The notes: generated by a model from the sequence alone, not told the origin. Positions 1 to 9,527 are shown, counted from the stretch's first letter. The stretch is 64,000 nucleotides of DNA from an uncultured Jannaschia sp. (GCA_947494145.1 CANLTZ010000002.1:186001-250000), one strand, 5' to 3'. Made by a program: numbers and translations.

Positions 1-2
1 GC

Positions 3-194
3 AGCCAGTTGGGGTGCGCAGACGAAACCCGCCAGTTCGAATGGAAAGCGGTGGAATGGTTGACCCATACGCGACACGAATGGGATTGCGCCGATGGCCT
101 TGTGACCATGGATGTCCACGACGCCAGCCATCTAATCCCCCGTGGCTGGGTTGCGCGCCATCTGTCGGAGATTCTTTCCGCCCCCGGTGGCTGA
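3..194 (+). CDS. C-terminal fragment of an unrecognised protein (cut by window start)
   Basis: An open frame enters from the left edge and runs about 63 codons to a TGA at 192-194. The reading frame is open to base 3, so the true start lies outside the window. The visible part is mixed polar and aromatic with no motif or membrane segment I can name; it ends in a Gly-Gly tail. It lies about 70 bases upstream of, and on the same strand as, the DUF6455 gene. It could be a chance frame, but the even, codon-like composition and the clean gap after it favour the end of a real gene. I do not assign a function. Confidence 0.45.
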   Translation, partial: SQLGCADETRQFEWKAVEWLTHTRHEWDCADGLVTMDVHDASHLIPRGWVARHLSEILSAPGG

Positions 195-263
195 CTTTGC
201 GCTGGATCAAGGCGCGCGCCTTTACTCTGCGCCACAGAAGAACCCAAACAGGGGAGATACCGC

Positions 264-530
264 ATGGCCCGATCCAAGCCGCTGGGCGATATCCGCACGC
301 ATCTGATGCTGCTGCGCACCATGGCCGCAGAGACCGGGACAGACACCGTCCTGGCCTTTGAGGATGGTCGTCTGGCGCCGGAAGAATGGGCCGATGCCGT
401 CACCCGTTGCCGCCATTGTGGCTGGGCCGGAGCTTGCACAGCCTGGCTGGCCGAGCCCGAAGACCGGCCCCGCGACATTCCTGCCGCCTGTGCCAATGCG
501 CACTTGTTGGAGCGTGTGAAGGCGGAATAG
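264..530 (+). CDS. DUF6455 family small protein
   Basis: An 88-residue protein starting at an ATG with GGGGAG about 8 bases upstream. It has the layout I associate with DUF6455: an N-terminal helix (HLMLLRTMAAETG), a central acidic 'LAPEEWADAVTRC' segment, then a C-x2-C-x4-C cluster (CRHCGWAGAC) followed by a Trp and a last Cys in the 'PAACANAHLLERV' tail. The four cysteines suggest a small metal-binding or Fe-S-like site, but the family's role is unknown. No signal peptide or membrane segment. It stands alone, converging on rimO. Function is not assigned. Confidence 0.8.
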   Translation: MARSKPLGDIRTHLMLLRTMAAETGTDTVLAFEDGRLAPEEWADAVTRCRHCGWAGACTAWLAEPEDRPRDIPAACANAHLLERVKAE

Positions 531-654
531 GGGGCTATTGCTGGTTGGCCGCGCTGCGCGTGGCCCTGCGTCCTTCGGGCTAGAGTTTGGTCCTGGGGGT
601 GACGAGCAAAAGGTTGAAATGAACAAGAGCGGGTCAGGTCCTTTGAGAACCGGC

Positions 655-2019
655 CTAAACCAACCGGCCCCAAAGGTCGTATTCCGACGCCTCGTCGACC
701 TCGACGGTGACGATTTGGCCGGGGCTTAGGGCCTCGAACCCTGTATCTATGAAAAGGTTCCCGTCGATTTCGGGTGCATCCGACTTGGTCCGGCAGGTCG
801 CGCCTTCGTCATCGATCTCGTCCACGATCACGTCCAGCCGTCGGCCCACCTTGGCGGCCAGCTTGGCCGCGGAAATGGCCTGGGCCTTCTCCATGAAACG
901 CGCGAAGCGCTCGGCCTTCACGTCTTCGGGCACGTGGTCCGGCAAGGCGTTGGAGCGGGCCCCAGCCACGTTTTCATACTGAAACGCCCCAACCCGGTCG
1001 AGCTGTGCCTCGTCCAGCCAATCCAAGAGCGTCTGGAACTCCGCTTCCGTTTCGCCCGGATAGCCCACGATGAAGGTGGAGCGCAGGGCGATGTCGGGGC
1101 AGATGCCGCGCCATTCGGCGATGCGGTCCAGCGTCTTTTCTGCATGGGCAGGCCGCGCCATGCGCCGCAGCGTGTCGGGATGGGCGTGTTGGAACGGCAC
1201 GTCCAGATAGGGCAGCACAATGCCATCGGCCATCAGGGGGACCAGGTCGCGCACGAATGGGTAGGGGTACACGTAATGCAGCCGCACCCAGGCGCCCAGA
1301 CCCCCCAGATCCCGCGCCAGGTCCACGATGTGTGAACCCGCGCCCGCGCGATCCTTCCAATCCGTCCCATAGGCAGAGGTATCCTGGCTGATCACCAGAA
1401 GCTCCTTCACCCCCGCCTCCACCAGCTTTTCCGCCTCGCGGATCACTGCCTTGGCGGGCCGGGACGCAAGTCGGCCGCGCATATCGGGGATGATGCAGAA
1501 CTTGCACTTGTGGTTACAGCCCTCTGCGATCTTGAGGTAGCTGTAATGCCGAGGCGTCAGCGTCACGCCCGAGGCGGGCAGCAGGTCAACGAATGGGTCC
1601 GGCGCGGGCGGCACCGCGGCGTGGACGGCGTCCAGCACTTGCTCATATTGGTGCGGCCCGGTCACGGCCAGCACCGTGGGATGGGCGCCGGTGATGTAGT
1701 CGGGCTCCGCCCCCAAGCAGCCTGTGACGATGACGCGACCATTTTCGCGCAGCGCCTCCCCGATGGCATCCAGGCTTTCAGCTTTGGCGCTGTCGAGAAA
1801 GCCGCAGGTATTCACGATGACCGCTTCGGCGCCTGCGTAATCCGGACTGATCGCATATCCCTCGGCCCGGAGCCGGGTCAGAATGCGTTCGCTGTCCACC
1901 AGGGCTTTTGGACAGCCCAGGCTAACCATACCGATTTTCGGCTGGCCGGGCCGCGCATCGGACGGCAGCACGGCGCGGGGCGCCAGGTCTGGGCGAAGAT
2001 CGGGGGGATTTTGCGACAT
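655..2019 (-). CDS. rimO: ribosomal protein S12 methylthiotransferase RimO
   Basis: A 454-residue radical-SAM enzyme that adds a methylthio group to Asp88/89 of ribosomal protein S12. Three parts are visible: an N-terminal UPF0004/MTTase domain with conserved cysteines ([26 protein letters not shown]) for the auxiliary 4Fe-4S cluster; the radical-SAM core with C-x3-C-x2-C (CNHKCKFC) near residue 170; and a C-terminal TRAM-like beta domain that binds the substrate. The phrase '[10 protein letters not shown]' and the TRAM ending separate RimO from MiaB. I chose the ATG at 2019; a GTG three codons upstream (2028) would also be in frame. It is divergent from the AsmA gene. Confidence 0.95.
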   Translation of the reverse strand: MSQNPPDLRPDLAPRAVLPSDARPGQPKIGMVSLGCPKALVDSERILTRLRAEGYAISPDYAGAEAVIVNTCGFLDSAKAESLDAIGEALRENGRVIVTGCLGAEPDYITGAHPTVLAVTGPHQYEQVLDAVHAAVPPAPDPFVDLLPASGVTLTPRHYSYLKIAEGCNHKCKFCIIPDMRGRLASRPAKAVIREAEKLVEAGVKELLVISQDTSAYGTDWKDRAGAGSHIVDLARDLGGLGAWVRLHYVYPYPFVRDLVPLMADGIVLPYLDVPFQHAHPDTLRRMARPAHAEKTLDRIAEWRGICPDIALRSTFIVGYPGETEAEFQTLLDWLDEAQLDRVGAFQYENVAGARSNALPDHVPEDVKAERFARFMEKAQAISAAKLAAKVGRRLDVIVDEIDDEGATCRTKSDAPEIDGNLFIDTGFEALSPGQIVTVEVDEASEYDLWGRLV

Positions 2020-2116
2020 GCAGGCCACATAGGCGGCATGACGCGGCGGTGGAACCCCTTGCCGCCGGGCCTTGGGCGATTCATCCTATGGGCGCTGACC
2101 GGAAAAGGGGCGTCCC

Positions 2117-4111
2117 ATGAAATGGCTGTTTCGCATCGCTGCCACGCTTGTGACGCTTGTCGTCGTGGCCGTCGCAGTTCTGTTCCTGATCCCCGCCGAA
2201 CGGGTCGCGGGCCTGGCCGCGGACCAGTTCGAGGCGGCAACGGGCCGCAGCCTGACTATCGAGGGCCCGGTGCGCGCCACGCTCTGGCCGCGCCTGGGCG
2301 TGCGGGCGCAAGGCATCCGCATCGCCAATGCCGAGTGGTCGGATCGTGGCCCCCTGCTGGAAGCAGACGCGCTGGAAGTCGGCGTGGCGCTCAGTTCCGT
2401 CATGGGCGACACGGTGCAGGTGGAATCGCTCGTCATCGACGGCGCGCGCCTGACGTTGGAACGCCGCGTGGATGGCAGCGCCAATTGGGACTTCGACACA
2501 CCGCCCTCGGACGCCACGGCATCGTCGAACAGTGGCGGCAGCAGTCGCGACATCGCCATCGACCGCGCGATGCTGCGCGGCGCCGAAATCACCTGGGTCG
2601 ACCAGCAAGCGGGCACCGACCTGAACCTGCGGGCTGTGGATGTGACCGCTACGACCGAAGGCGACGCGCTGGCCTTGGACCTGTCGGCCCTGCTCAACGG
2701 CCAGGCGGTGTCGCTCAATGCGTCCGTCGCCGGGTTGGAGCCGCTTCTCGACGGCGCCTTGACCCCCGTTACGGCAATGATCTCGGCGGGGGAATCGCGT
2801 ATCACAATCGAAGGCCGTGCCGATATCGACCCCACGTCCTTCGAGGGCCGGATCGACGCGCGCAGCAGCGACCGCTTCGCGGCACTGGCCGCCCTGGATA
2901 TCGCGCCGCCCGATCTGCCGCAGGGGCTTGGGCAAGGCGCCATCGGGTTTGAGGCCGCACTGACGCTCGCCCCCGCTGGCACCTTGCACTTGCGCGATAT
3001 GGTTCTGGAACTCGACCGCAACCGGCTTTCGGGTGCGCTCGACATCGACCCGTCGGGCGACCGCCCCCGCATCTCCGGCAGCTTGGCGGCCGATGCGCTG
3101 GACCTGACGGGTCTCAGCCGTGAAGGCCAGGGCGGTGAAACGGCCTTGGTGGCTGAGGCGGGCTGGGGGCAGGAGGCCATCGACGTCTCGGGTCTGTTTG
3201 CAGCCGACGCCGATCTGACCTTCGCGTCGGGCACAATCACTTTGGGCGATGCCACCCTGGATGAATTGCGCGCGCGCGTTACGCTCGACAATGGGCGCGC
3301 GGTGCTGACCTTCCAGCCGCTTCTGGCCTATGGCGGCAGCGTGACGGGCGATGTGGTCATCAATGGCCGCGGTGGTCTGTCTTCCCGCGCCAATCTGGAC
3401 CTGCAAGGCCTGCAAATGCAGCCTTTCCTGACTGAGTTTGCCGATTTCGACCGGCTGGTGGGCCAAGCCGACCTGAGCCTGCGCCTGCTGGGCGTGGGCG
3501 CCACGGCCCAGGCGCTGATGGACAGTCTGGAAGGCTCGGCTTCGGTGGCCATGGGCCAGGGGGAGCTTTTGGGCCTCGATATCGGGGGCATGGTCCGCAC
3601 CCTGGATCTGGGGTTTCGGGGTGAGGGACAGAAGACGATCTTCGACGGCCTGTCTGGGTCCTGGACGGTGACCAATGGCGTGGCGCGCGGAGAGGACTTC
3701 CAACTGGACGCGCCCTATTTGGCCGTCAGTGCCTCGGGTGATATCGACCTTGGCGCCCAGACCCTCGATTACAGCTTGTTGCCCACGCTGCGCCGCGATG
3801 CCCGCGAAGATGGCTTCACCGTGCCGATCCTGATGGATGGCCCCTGGTCCGACCCCCGTATCCGCCCCGATCTGGAGGCCCTGGCCCGCCAGCGCCTGGC
3901 CGTCACGGCCCGTGAAGAAGCCGCCCGCCTGGAAGAGCGCGTCCGTGAAGAGGCCGAGGCCGCGCGCCGCGCCGCCGAAGACGCCGCCCGTCAGCGCCTG
4001 GCAGAGGAACTGGACGTCGAGGCCGAAAGCCTCGACAGCCGCGAAGCCATCGAGGACGCGATCCGCAACCGCGTCGAAAGTGAACTGCTGGACCTTCTGG
4101 GCAATCGCTGA
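2117..4111 (+). CDS. AsmA family protein
   Basis: A 664-residue protein of the AsmA/TamB-like superfamily, thought to act in lipid or outer-membrane homeostasis from the inner membrane. Residues about 4-27 form one N-terminal membrane anchor (LFRIAATLVTLVVVAVAVLF), and the rest is predicted periplasmic, rich in short beta repeats typical of the AsmA groove. It has the usual 'AGLAADQFEAATGRSLTIEG' start and the C-terminal AsmA_2 type segment around residues 430-575 (LSLRLLGVG, ARGEDFQLDAPYLAVSASGDIDLGAQTLDY). The last about 85 residues are an Ala/Glu/Arg-rich helix, probably coiled coil. It is followed at 66 bases by psd-pssA, which fits a membrane-lipid context. Confidence 0.9.
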   Translation: MKWLFRIAATLVTLVVVAVAVLFLIPAERVAGLAADQFEAATGRSLTIEGPVRATLWPRLGVRAQGIRIANAEWSDRGPLLEADALEVGVALSSVMGDTVQVESLVIDGARLTLERRVDGSANWDFDTPPSDATASSNSGGSSRDIAIDRAMLRGAEITWVDQQAGTDLNLRAVDVTATTEGDALALDLSALLNGQAVSLNASVAGLEPLLDGALTPVTAMISAGESRITIEGRADIDPTSFEGRIDARSSDRFAALAALDIAPPDLPQGLGQGAIGFEAALTLAPAGTLHLRDMVLELDRNRLSGALDIDPSGDRPRISGSLAADALDLTGLSREGQGGETALVAEAGWGQEAIDVSGLFAADADLTFASGTITLGDATLDELRARVTLDNGRAVLTFQPLLAYGGSVTGDVVINGRGGLSSRANLDLQGLQMQPFLTEFADFDRLVGQADLSLRLLGVGATAQALMDSLEGSASVAMGQGELLGLDIGGMVRTLDLGFRGEGQKTIFDGLSGSWTVTNGVARGEDFQLDAPYLAVSASGDIDLGAQTLDYSLLPTLRRDAREDGFTVPILMDGPWSDPRIRPDLEALARQRLAVTAREEAARLEERVREEAEAARRAAEDAARQRLAEELDVEAESLDSREAIEDAIRNRVESELLDLLGNR

Positions 4112-4177
4112 CGTCCTCGCTGGACGCAGCGGGCCGCACGGGGTAAAGCCCTGCGGTCACACTGGAAAGGGCAGGTC

Positions 4178-4873
4178 ATGGGCGTAAGCCTTGTGGGAAC
4201 CGTTGTCAAACCGCTCCACCGCGAAGGGCCCAAATTCGTTGCGATCTTCGCTGCGGTCGCACTTGTGCTGTGGTTGATCTGGACGCCGTTGGGTCTGATC
4301 GGCCTGGGCCTGACTGTCTGGTGCTACTACTTTTTCCGAGACCCGGACCGCACCGTGCCCATGGACGAAGGGCTGATCGTGTCGCCCGCCGACGGTGTCG
4401 TGTCCCTGATCGAACCCGCCGTGCCCCCGGCCGAACTCGGGCTGGGGGAGGCGCCGTTGATTCGCATCTCCGTCTTCATGTCGGTCTTCAATTGCCACGT
4501 GAACCGCGCGCCTGTGGCGGGCGAGGTCACGGCCATTGCCTATCGGCCGGGCAAGTTTCTGTCAGCCGAACTCGACAAGGCGTCCGAGGAAAACGAACGC
4601 AACGGGATCGTTTTGACCATGGCTGACGGCACCAAGCTGGGGGTGGTGCAGATTGCGGGCCTCGTGGCGCGGCGCATCCTGTGCGAGGTCGACCAAGGCG
4701 CGCTGCTGGACCGGGGCGCGCGGTTTGGCATCATCCGTTTCGGGTCCCGTCTGGATGTCTATCTGCCCCAGGGCACCGCGCCCCGCGTGGCCATCGGCCA
4801 GACCATGGTGGCGGGCGAAACGGTGCTGGCCGTTCTGGGCGATGCTGTGCCCGCGACGGCCCGGACCGAGTGA
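4178..4873 (+). CDS. psd: phosphatidylserine decarboxylase proenzyme (short form)
   Basis: A 231-residue, pyruvoyl-dependent enzyme converting phosphatidylserine to phosphatidylethanolamine at the inner membrane. The length matches the short form of the family. Two hydrophobic segments lie in residues about 18-55. Candidate Asp-His-Ser self-cleavage residues are Asp72 (SPADGVV), His107 (NCHVNR) and Ser190 in RFGSR; short-form enzymes carry this FGS motif in place of LGST. Cleavage before Ser190 would give a small alpha chain with the pyruvoyl cofactor. The stop codon overlaps the pssA start (TGATG), so the two are translationally coupled and act in consecutive steps. Confidence 0.95.
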   Translation: MGVSLVGTVVKPLHREGPKFVAIFAAVALVLWLIWTPLGLIGLGLTVWCYYFFRDPDRTVPMDEGLIVSPADGVVSLIEPAVPPAELGLGEAPLIRISVFMSVFNCHVNRAPVAGEVTAIAYRPGKFLSAELDKASEENERNGIVLTMADGTKLGVVQIAGLVARRILCEVDQGALLDRGARFGIIRFGSRLDVYLPQGTAPRVAIGQTMVAGETVLAVLGDAVPATARTE

Positions 4874-5601
4874 TGCCGCGCGTGCGCGAAAAGCGCGAGG
4901 GGCCACTGCCGCTTGTCTGGCTTTTGCCGAACCTGGTGACGATCTTGGGGTTGTGCTTCGGCCTGACGTCAATCCGCTTCACCTTCGATGACCGGTTCGA
5001 ATTGGCTGCTGGTCTGCTTATCCTGGCGGCGCTGGTGGATGGTATGGACGGGCTGCTGGCCCGGCGCCTCAACGCCGCGTCGCCCTTTGGGGCCGAGTTG
5101 GATTCGCTATCGGATTTCGTCTGTTTCGGCGTGGCGCCTGCCATGATGCTCTACCATTTCGGGCTAGAGGGCTTGGCGGGCATGGGCTGGATCGCGGCCT
5201 TGGTCTTCGCCATTTGCTGCTGCCTGCGGCTTGCCCGCTTCAACGTCGCTGCCAAGGCTGAAACCAATTCGCACGGCAGCTTCACCGGCGTCCCTGCGCC
5301 TGCGGGCGCCATGTTGGGAATCTTCCCGGTGACGCTGATGCTGTCGGGCTTGTGGGACCTGCGCGACCTGCCGGTTTTCATCGCGGCTTGGTCGGTTGGC
5401 GTGGGCGCGCTGATGATCGCACGGTTCCCGACGATTTCGCTGAAATCCATGCGGGTAAGCCGCGAAAACGTGGTCTATGTGCTGCTGGGCGCCGCCATCG
5501 TTATCGGGCTGATGCTGACGCGCATTTGGCTATTCCACGTGGGCGCTACGTTCATTTATCTGGCGCTACTGGCCTGGGGCGTGGTGCGGCGGAAGGTGTA
5601 G
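4873..5601 (+). CDS. pssA: CDP-diacylglycerol--serine O-phosphatidyltransferase
   Basis: A 242-residue membrane enzyme joining CDP-diacylglycerol and L-serine to give phosphatidylserine, the substrate of the upstream psd product. The CDP-alcohol phosphotransferase signature is complete: Asp56-Gly-x-Asp59-Gly-x2-Ala63-Arg64, then Gly73, Asp77 and Asp81. About six to seven hydrophobic segments are visible. The frame stays open upstream, but the ATG at 4873 overlaps the psd stop by one base and gives the normal family length, so I chose it. It is the last gene of the asmA-psd-pssA run and converges on the MurA-type gene. Confidence 0.95.
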   Translation: MPRVREKREGPLPLVWLLPNLVTILGLCFGLTSIRFTFDDRFELAAGLLILAALVDGMDGLLARRLNAASPFGAELDSLSDFVCFGVAPAMMLYHFGLEGLAGMGWIAALVFAICCCLRLARFNVAAKAETNSHGSFTGVPAPAGAMLGIFPVTLMLSGLWDLRDLPVFIAAWSVGVGALMIARFPTISLKSMRVSRENVVYVLLGAAIVIGLMLTRIWLFHVGATFIYLALLAWGVVRRKV

Positions 5602-5648
5602 TGGCTTGTGCCCCGGACTGGCTCCGAACCCGTCGACAAGAGATCGGC

Positions 5649-6941
5649 TCAGGCCCCTTCCCACCGGATATCCGCGCCCAGTTCGGTCAGATTCTCGATG
5701 AACCGCGGATGGGCCCGGCGCAGTGGGTCGGCATTCAGGATGCGCGACGAGCCGTCGATTTGGATGGCTGCGATCAGCAGGCCCACGACCACGCGGATAA
5801 TATAGGGCGCCTCCACTTCGGCGGGGCGCAGCCGGTTGTCGCCGAAGACGATCAGCCGGTGCGGGTCCGACAGATGGCAGCGCACGCCGAACTTGGCTAG
5901 TTCCGCGCTCCACCCCATGGCGCCTTCATAGACCTTGTTCCAGAACATCACGTCGCCCCGGCAGCCCACCGCGACGCCGATGGCCTGGGGCAGCAGATCG
6001 GCGGGGAAATAGGGCCAAGGTGCGGCTTCCACCTTGGGCGTCATCTGTGCGGTCAGCGGCGGCGTGACGTCTCGCGTCCAGCCGGTGACGGTGACGCGGC
6101 CCGGCGCCTGTTCGAATTGCAGGCCAAGCTTGGCGAATTGGTCCAGGATCAAAGGCATCTCGGCCAGGATGTCGGTTTCCACCGTGACGCGCCCGCCGCT
6201 CACGCCGCCCAGGGCGAGAAAGGTCGCCACTTCGTGGTGGTCGTCGGGCACCTGCGCTTCGGCCCCGGCTAGGGCGGGCACGCCCGTGACTGTCAGACGC
6301 GACGTGCCGATCCCTTCGATCTGCGCACCCATCTGCACCAACATGTGGCAGAGCGCCTGCACGTGAGGCTCCGACGCGGCGTTGGTCAGGACAGACGTGC
6401 CCTCGGCCCGACTGGCAATCAGCAGGAACGTCTCGGTCGCGGTGACGGAGGCGTATTCTGCCCAGATCGCTTGCGCATCGGGCCGGGCATCCAGCGTCAG
6501 ATCGACTTCGGCACTATCGGCCAACCGCGCCCCGAAGGTGCGCAAAATTGCGATATGGGGGTCGATTTCGCGGATACCCAAGGCGCAGCCCTTGGCATCC
6601 ACGTCAAAGCGCAGATGCCCATGGCGCAGCAGCACCGGCGCCAGCAGCATGATGGCGGAACGAATCCGGAGGGGAAGCTGCTCAATCGCTTCACTGCGGA
6701 TGGTTTCGGGATGCTGCAAGGCCAGCACGCCCGACGCCTTGTCATAGGCTACGTCCGACCCCAAGGCGCGAAAGTAATCCACAAACTTATCCACATCCGT
6801 GATATCGGGCACATTGGTCAGCCGCACCGGCGCGTCGCTCAGCAACGAGGCACACAGCATCGGCAGCACAGCGTTCTTGTTGCCATTGGGCCGGATGATG
6901 CCGTTCAGCGGACGGCCCCCTGTCACGATCAGATTGGCCAT
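5649..6941 (-). CDS. murA: UDP-N-acetylglucosamine 1-carboxyvinyltransferase (MurA-type, divergent)
   Basis: A 430-residue EPSP synthase-fold protein. MurA transfers enolpyruvate from PEP to UDP-GlcNAc in the first committed step of peptidoglycan synthesis. The catalytic features are present: Lys22-Asn23 (GNKNAVLP, where classical MurA has GAKN), an Arg-rich 'LRIRSAIMLL' segment, Cys119 in the active-site loop (AKGCALGIREIDPHI), and 'YFPADLLPQ', matching the Asp-bearing segment. Several otherwise conserved spots differ from textbook MurA (GNKN, HHEVATF), so it may be a second MurA-like paralogue rather than the essential copy. Forty-two bases upstream lies gcrA on the same strand, so they may be co-transcribed. 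Confidence 0.85.
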   Translation of the reverse strand: MANLIVTGGRPLNGIIRPNGNKNAVLPMLCASLLSDAPVRLTNVPDITDVDKFVDYFRALGSDVAYDKASGVLALQHPETIRSEAIEQLPLRIRSAIMLLAPVLLRHGHLRFDVDAKGCALGIREIDPHIAILRTFGARLADSAEVDLTLDARPDAQAIWAEYASVTATETFLLIASRAEGTSVLTNAASEPHVQALCHMLVQMGAQIEGIGTSRLTVTGVPALAGAEAQVPDDHHEVATFLALGGVSGGRVTVETDILAEMPLILDQFAKLGLQFEQAPGRVTVTGWTRDVTPPLTAQMTPKVEAAPWPYFPADLLPQAIGVAVGCRGDVMFWNKVYEGAMGWSAELAKFGVRCHLSDPHRLIVFGDNRLRPAEVEAPYIIRVVVGLLIAAIQIDGSSRILNADPLRRAHPRFIENLTELGADIRWEGA

Positions 6942-6983
6942 GGCCTTCCCTTCACCGATGCGTCGTGGGCTGCCAGGATTTTC

Positions 6984-7589
6984 CTAGCGCCGCCGGTCGC
7001 GACGCGACGACATGGGCTGGAATGCGACCGAGACATGGGCCTCGCAATAAGGCTTGCCGGCTTGAACCGGCAGCCCGCAGAACCAGAACTTGGCCGTGGC
7101 AGGGTCGCCGATGGGCCACTTACATGTCCGCTCCGTCAGCTCCATCAAGCTGATTTTCTTGGCCGTCTTCTCGACCGCGTTTACCTTGGCCAAAGCCTCG
7201 GGCGAAATCTCGTTGGCGGAGGGCTGGGGCGGCAGGGGTTGGCCTGCCATGAGCGGCTTGCGTAGCGGGGTAATATTCGTGCCCTGGGGCACGGCGGCCA
7301 TGGTGCGCGGCTCGTCGTCGTCCTCCTCCTCCTCGACCGCGGGCGCTGGAGGCTCGGGCTCGGGCTTTGGCGCCGCGGCCTCCGTTTTGGGCTTTGGCGG
7401 TTTGGGCGCGGGGGCTTCGGCCTTCGGCGCCTCTTCACCCTGATTGCGATTCGACAGACCAAGGCGGTGGACCTTGCCGATCACCGCATTGCGGGTCACG
7501 CCGCCCAGTTCCTTGGCGATTTGCGAGGCACTCGCCCCTTCGCCCCACATGCGCTTGAGTGTCTCGACGCGCTCGTCGGTCCAGGCCAT
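6984..7589 (-). CDS. gcrA: GcrA family cell-cycle regulator
   Basis: A 201-residue GcrA homologue. In alphaproteobacteria GcrA binds sigma70-RNA polymerase and activates promoters carrying GANTC sites methylated by CcrM, timing the cell cycle. The N-terminal 45 residues are the conserved DNA-binding helix-turn-helix (MAWTDERVETLKRMWGEG, AVIGKVHRLGLSNR). The middle (about 50-125) is Pro/Ala/Glu-rich and low complexity. The C-terminal sigma-interacting part ends with a Cys-bearing segment (TCKWPIGD, FWFCGLPV, PYCEAH) and a basic tail. It is divergent from the ABC permease gene across about 135 bases. Confident as to family. Confidence 0.95.
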   Translation of the reverse strand: MAWTDERVETLKRMWGEGASASQIAKELGGVTRNAVIGKVHRLGLSNRNQGEEAPKAEAPAPKPPKPKTEAAAPKPEPEPPAPAVEEEEDDDEPRTMAAVPQGTNITPLRKPLMAGQPLPPQPSANEISPEALAKVNAVEKTAKKISLMELTERTCKWPIGDPATAKFWFCGLPVQAGKPYCEAHVSVAFQPMSSRRDRRR

Positions 7590-7725
7590 TCGGGTCTCCT
7601 AAATCCTGCTCCGCCCCGGCCGCGCCCTTATCTCAATTTCGGGTAGGCGATCCCGGGGGAAGCCCTATTGTAAGCATGCCACGCCCCCGTCACAAGCGGG
7701 GCAGACCACATGTATCGGAGGCCCC

Positions 7726-8535
7726 ATGACCGACATCGCAGACGTGCAACAGGGCGTGCGCCGCTTCGGACGGGTCAACTGGCTGGGACTGCGCACCCTG
7801 ATGGAACGTGAGGTCCGGCGCTTCATGTCCGTCTGGACCCAGACATTGCTGGCGCCCTTGGTGACGGCGGGGCTTTTCATGGTGATTTTAACACTGGCCA
7901 TCGGCCCTGGCCGCGGCGATGTCATGGGCGTCAGCTTCGTCCATTTCCTGGCCCCCGGCCTTTTGATGATGACGGTCATCCAGAACAGCTTTGCCAATGT
8001 GTCGTCCTCGATCATCATCTCAAAGGTGCAGGGCAATATCGTCGACACGTTGATGCCGCCCCTGTCGGCGGCTGAACTGGTCGTTGGCTATCTGGCAGGC
8101 GGCATCCTGCGAGGGATGCTGGTGGCCGTGGCCATTGCGCTGATCCTCTTCCCGCTGATCGGGCTGGGGGTCGCCCACCCGATTGCGGCGCTGATCTGGG
8201 TCGCGCTAGGTGGCGCCTTTCTGGGCAGTCTGGGGCTGCTGGCCGGGGTCTTTGCGAATAAGTTCGACCAGATGGCGGCGATCACCAATTTCATCGTTGT
8301 CCCGCTCAGCTTTCTGTCGGGCACGTTCTATTCCTTGGAGGCCCTGCCGCCGCTGATGCAGACGCTTAGCCATGGTAACCCAGTCTTCTACGTCATCGAT
8401 GGGCTGCGTTATTCGGTGCTTGGCGTCTCCGATAGCTCACCTTGGGTAGGGTTTGTCGTTGTGGTGGCCAGTACGGGTGCCGTATCTGGTGTGGCCTGGT
8501 GGATGTTCCGCACGGGCTATCGCCTGAAGCCATGA
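7726..8535 (+). CDS. ABC-2 type transporter permease
   Basis: A 269-residue integral membrane protein of the ABC-2/NodJ-YadH permease family, with six hydrophobic helices and the family phrases 'FLAPGLLMM', 'SKVQGNIVDTLMPPLS' and 'SFLSGTFYSLEALPP'. Such proteins pair with an ATPase to export a lipid, glycan or drug. No ATPase gene is adjacent, so the partner must be encoded elsewhere and the substrate cannot be inferred. GGAGG lies 6 bases before the ATG. The stop overlaps the next gene's start (ATGA), coupling it to a secreted serine hydrolase. It is divergent from gcrA. Confidence 0.9.
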   Translation: MTDIADVQQGVRRFGRVNWLGLRTLMEREVRRFMSVWTQTLLAPLVTAGLFMVILTLAIGPGRGDVMGVSFVHFLAPGLLMMTVIQNSFANVSSSIIISKVQGNIVDTLMPPLSAAELVVGYLAGGILRGMLVAVAIALILFPLIGLGVAHPIAALIWVALGGAFLGSLGLLAGVFANKFDQMAAITNFIVVPLSFLSGTFYSLEALPPLMQTLSHGNPVFYVIDGLRYSVLGVSDSSPWVGFVVVVASTGAVSGVAWWMFRTGYRLKP

Positions 8536-9527
8536 TCCGCGCGGCGCTACTCCTCCTTTGCCTGGCTGCGCCCCTTTGGGCTGACCCAGCGGAGGAAGCC
8601 GCGCGCCTGGCGGACGTTGCGGGCCCCGGCGCGGTCGTGGCGATCTGGACGCCGGAAGGGCAGGTCATCGAAGTGGCTGGAACGCGCCAGCGCGGGGGCG
8701 ATCCGGTCCAGCCGGGGGATGCTTGGCATATCGGTTCCCTGACGAAATCCATGACAGCCACGCTGGCTGCACGGCTGGTGGAGCAGGGTGCCATCACCTG
8801 GGGCACGCCCGTTGACGCGCTTCTGCCCGATGCAGGCGCCGCGTGGGCCGATGTCACCCTGACGGAGTTGCTGCACCACCGCTCCGGCATGGCTGCAAAC
8901 TTGCCCCGCTGGCGTGCTGCCCTGCGCCCGGGGCGTGCGGCCTACCTGGCCCATATGCTGGCCTCCACACCGGCTGGGCCGCGGGGGGAGTTTCTCTATT
9001 CCAACGCAGGCTACGTCGTCGCAGGCGCGATGTTGGAGGCCGCGGGCGGTGCGGATTACGAGACCCTTCTGGCCCGTCATGTCTTCGCACCGCTTGGGAT
9101 GGAGAATGTCGGTTTCGGCGCGCCCGCCGACATCTGGGGTCACGACCCTGACCCCGTGGCGCCGGGCTGGCGTGCCGACAACCTGCCCGCCATGTCCGCC
9201 GCCGGGCGCGTCCACCTGCCGCCCGAAGCCATGCTGCGCTACCTCGCCGCCCATGCCAGCCAAGACGTGGGGTTCCTGCCCGACGCGGCCTGGGACATGC
9301 TCCATGAACCCGAAGGCGACTATGCCATGGGCTGGGCCGTGGGCGAGGGTGGCTTGACCCACGCGGGCTCCAACACGTTGTGGTTCGCGCGGATGTGGAT
9401 CGCGGAGGGGCGCGCGGTGTTCGTCGCGGTCAATTCCGGGGCGGAGGCGGCTCAACAGGCAACGGCGCAGTCGCTTGCCCGCGTATCCGCCCCTCCCGCC
9501 AGGCCAGAAGACCCGCCCCCAGAATGA
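8532..9527 (+). CDS. secreted serine hydrolase, beta-lactamase/PBP4* family
   Basis: A 331-residue penicillin-recognising-type serine hydrolase (class C beta-lactamase fold). A signal peptide covers about residues 1-17 (RAALLLLCLAAPLWA). The catalytic motifs are Ser69-x2-Lys72 (GSLTKS), Tyr156-Ser-Asn158 (LYSNAGY), and a late His-x-Gly (LTHAGSN). The family includes esterases, D-aminopeptidases and carboxypeptidases, and the substrate is unknown. The frame is open upstream, but the ATG at 8532 overlaps the permease stop and begins the signal peptide. Its last 98 bases overlap the 3' end of the opposite-strand DMT transporter gene. Confidence 0.88.
   Translation: MIRAALLLLCLAAPLWADPAEEAARLADVAGPGAVVAIWTPEGQVIEVAGTRQRGGDPVQPGDAWHIGSLTKSMTATLAARLVEQGAITWGTPVDALLPDAGAAWADVTLTELLHHRSGMAANLPRWRAALRPGRAAYLAHMLASTPAGPRGEFLYSNAGYVVAGAMLEAAGGADYETLLARHVFAPLGMENVGFGAPADIWGHDPDPVAPGWRADNLPAMSAAGRVHLPPEAMLRYLAAHASQDVGFLPDAAWDMLHEPEGDYAMGWAVGEGGLTHAGSNTLWFARMWIAEGRAVFVAVNSGAEAAQQATAQSLARVSAPPARPEDPPPE

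Noticed and set aside
1510-2952. 480-codon plus-strand frame over rimO and the asmA start
   Set aside because: It crosses two real genes on different strands, is full of Arg/Gly/His and has no family signal.
2081-3703. 540-codon open frame antisense to the AsmA gene
   Set aside because: It is a shadow of the high-GC AsmA coding strand: its residues are Arg/Gly/His-rich with no motif, while the plus frame has clear AsmA features.
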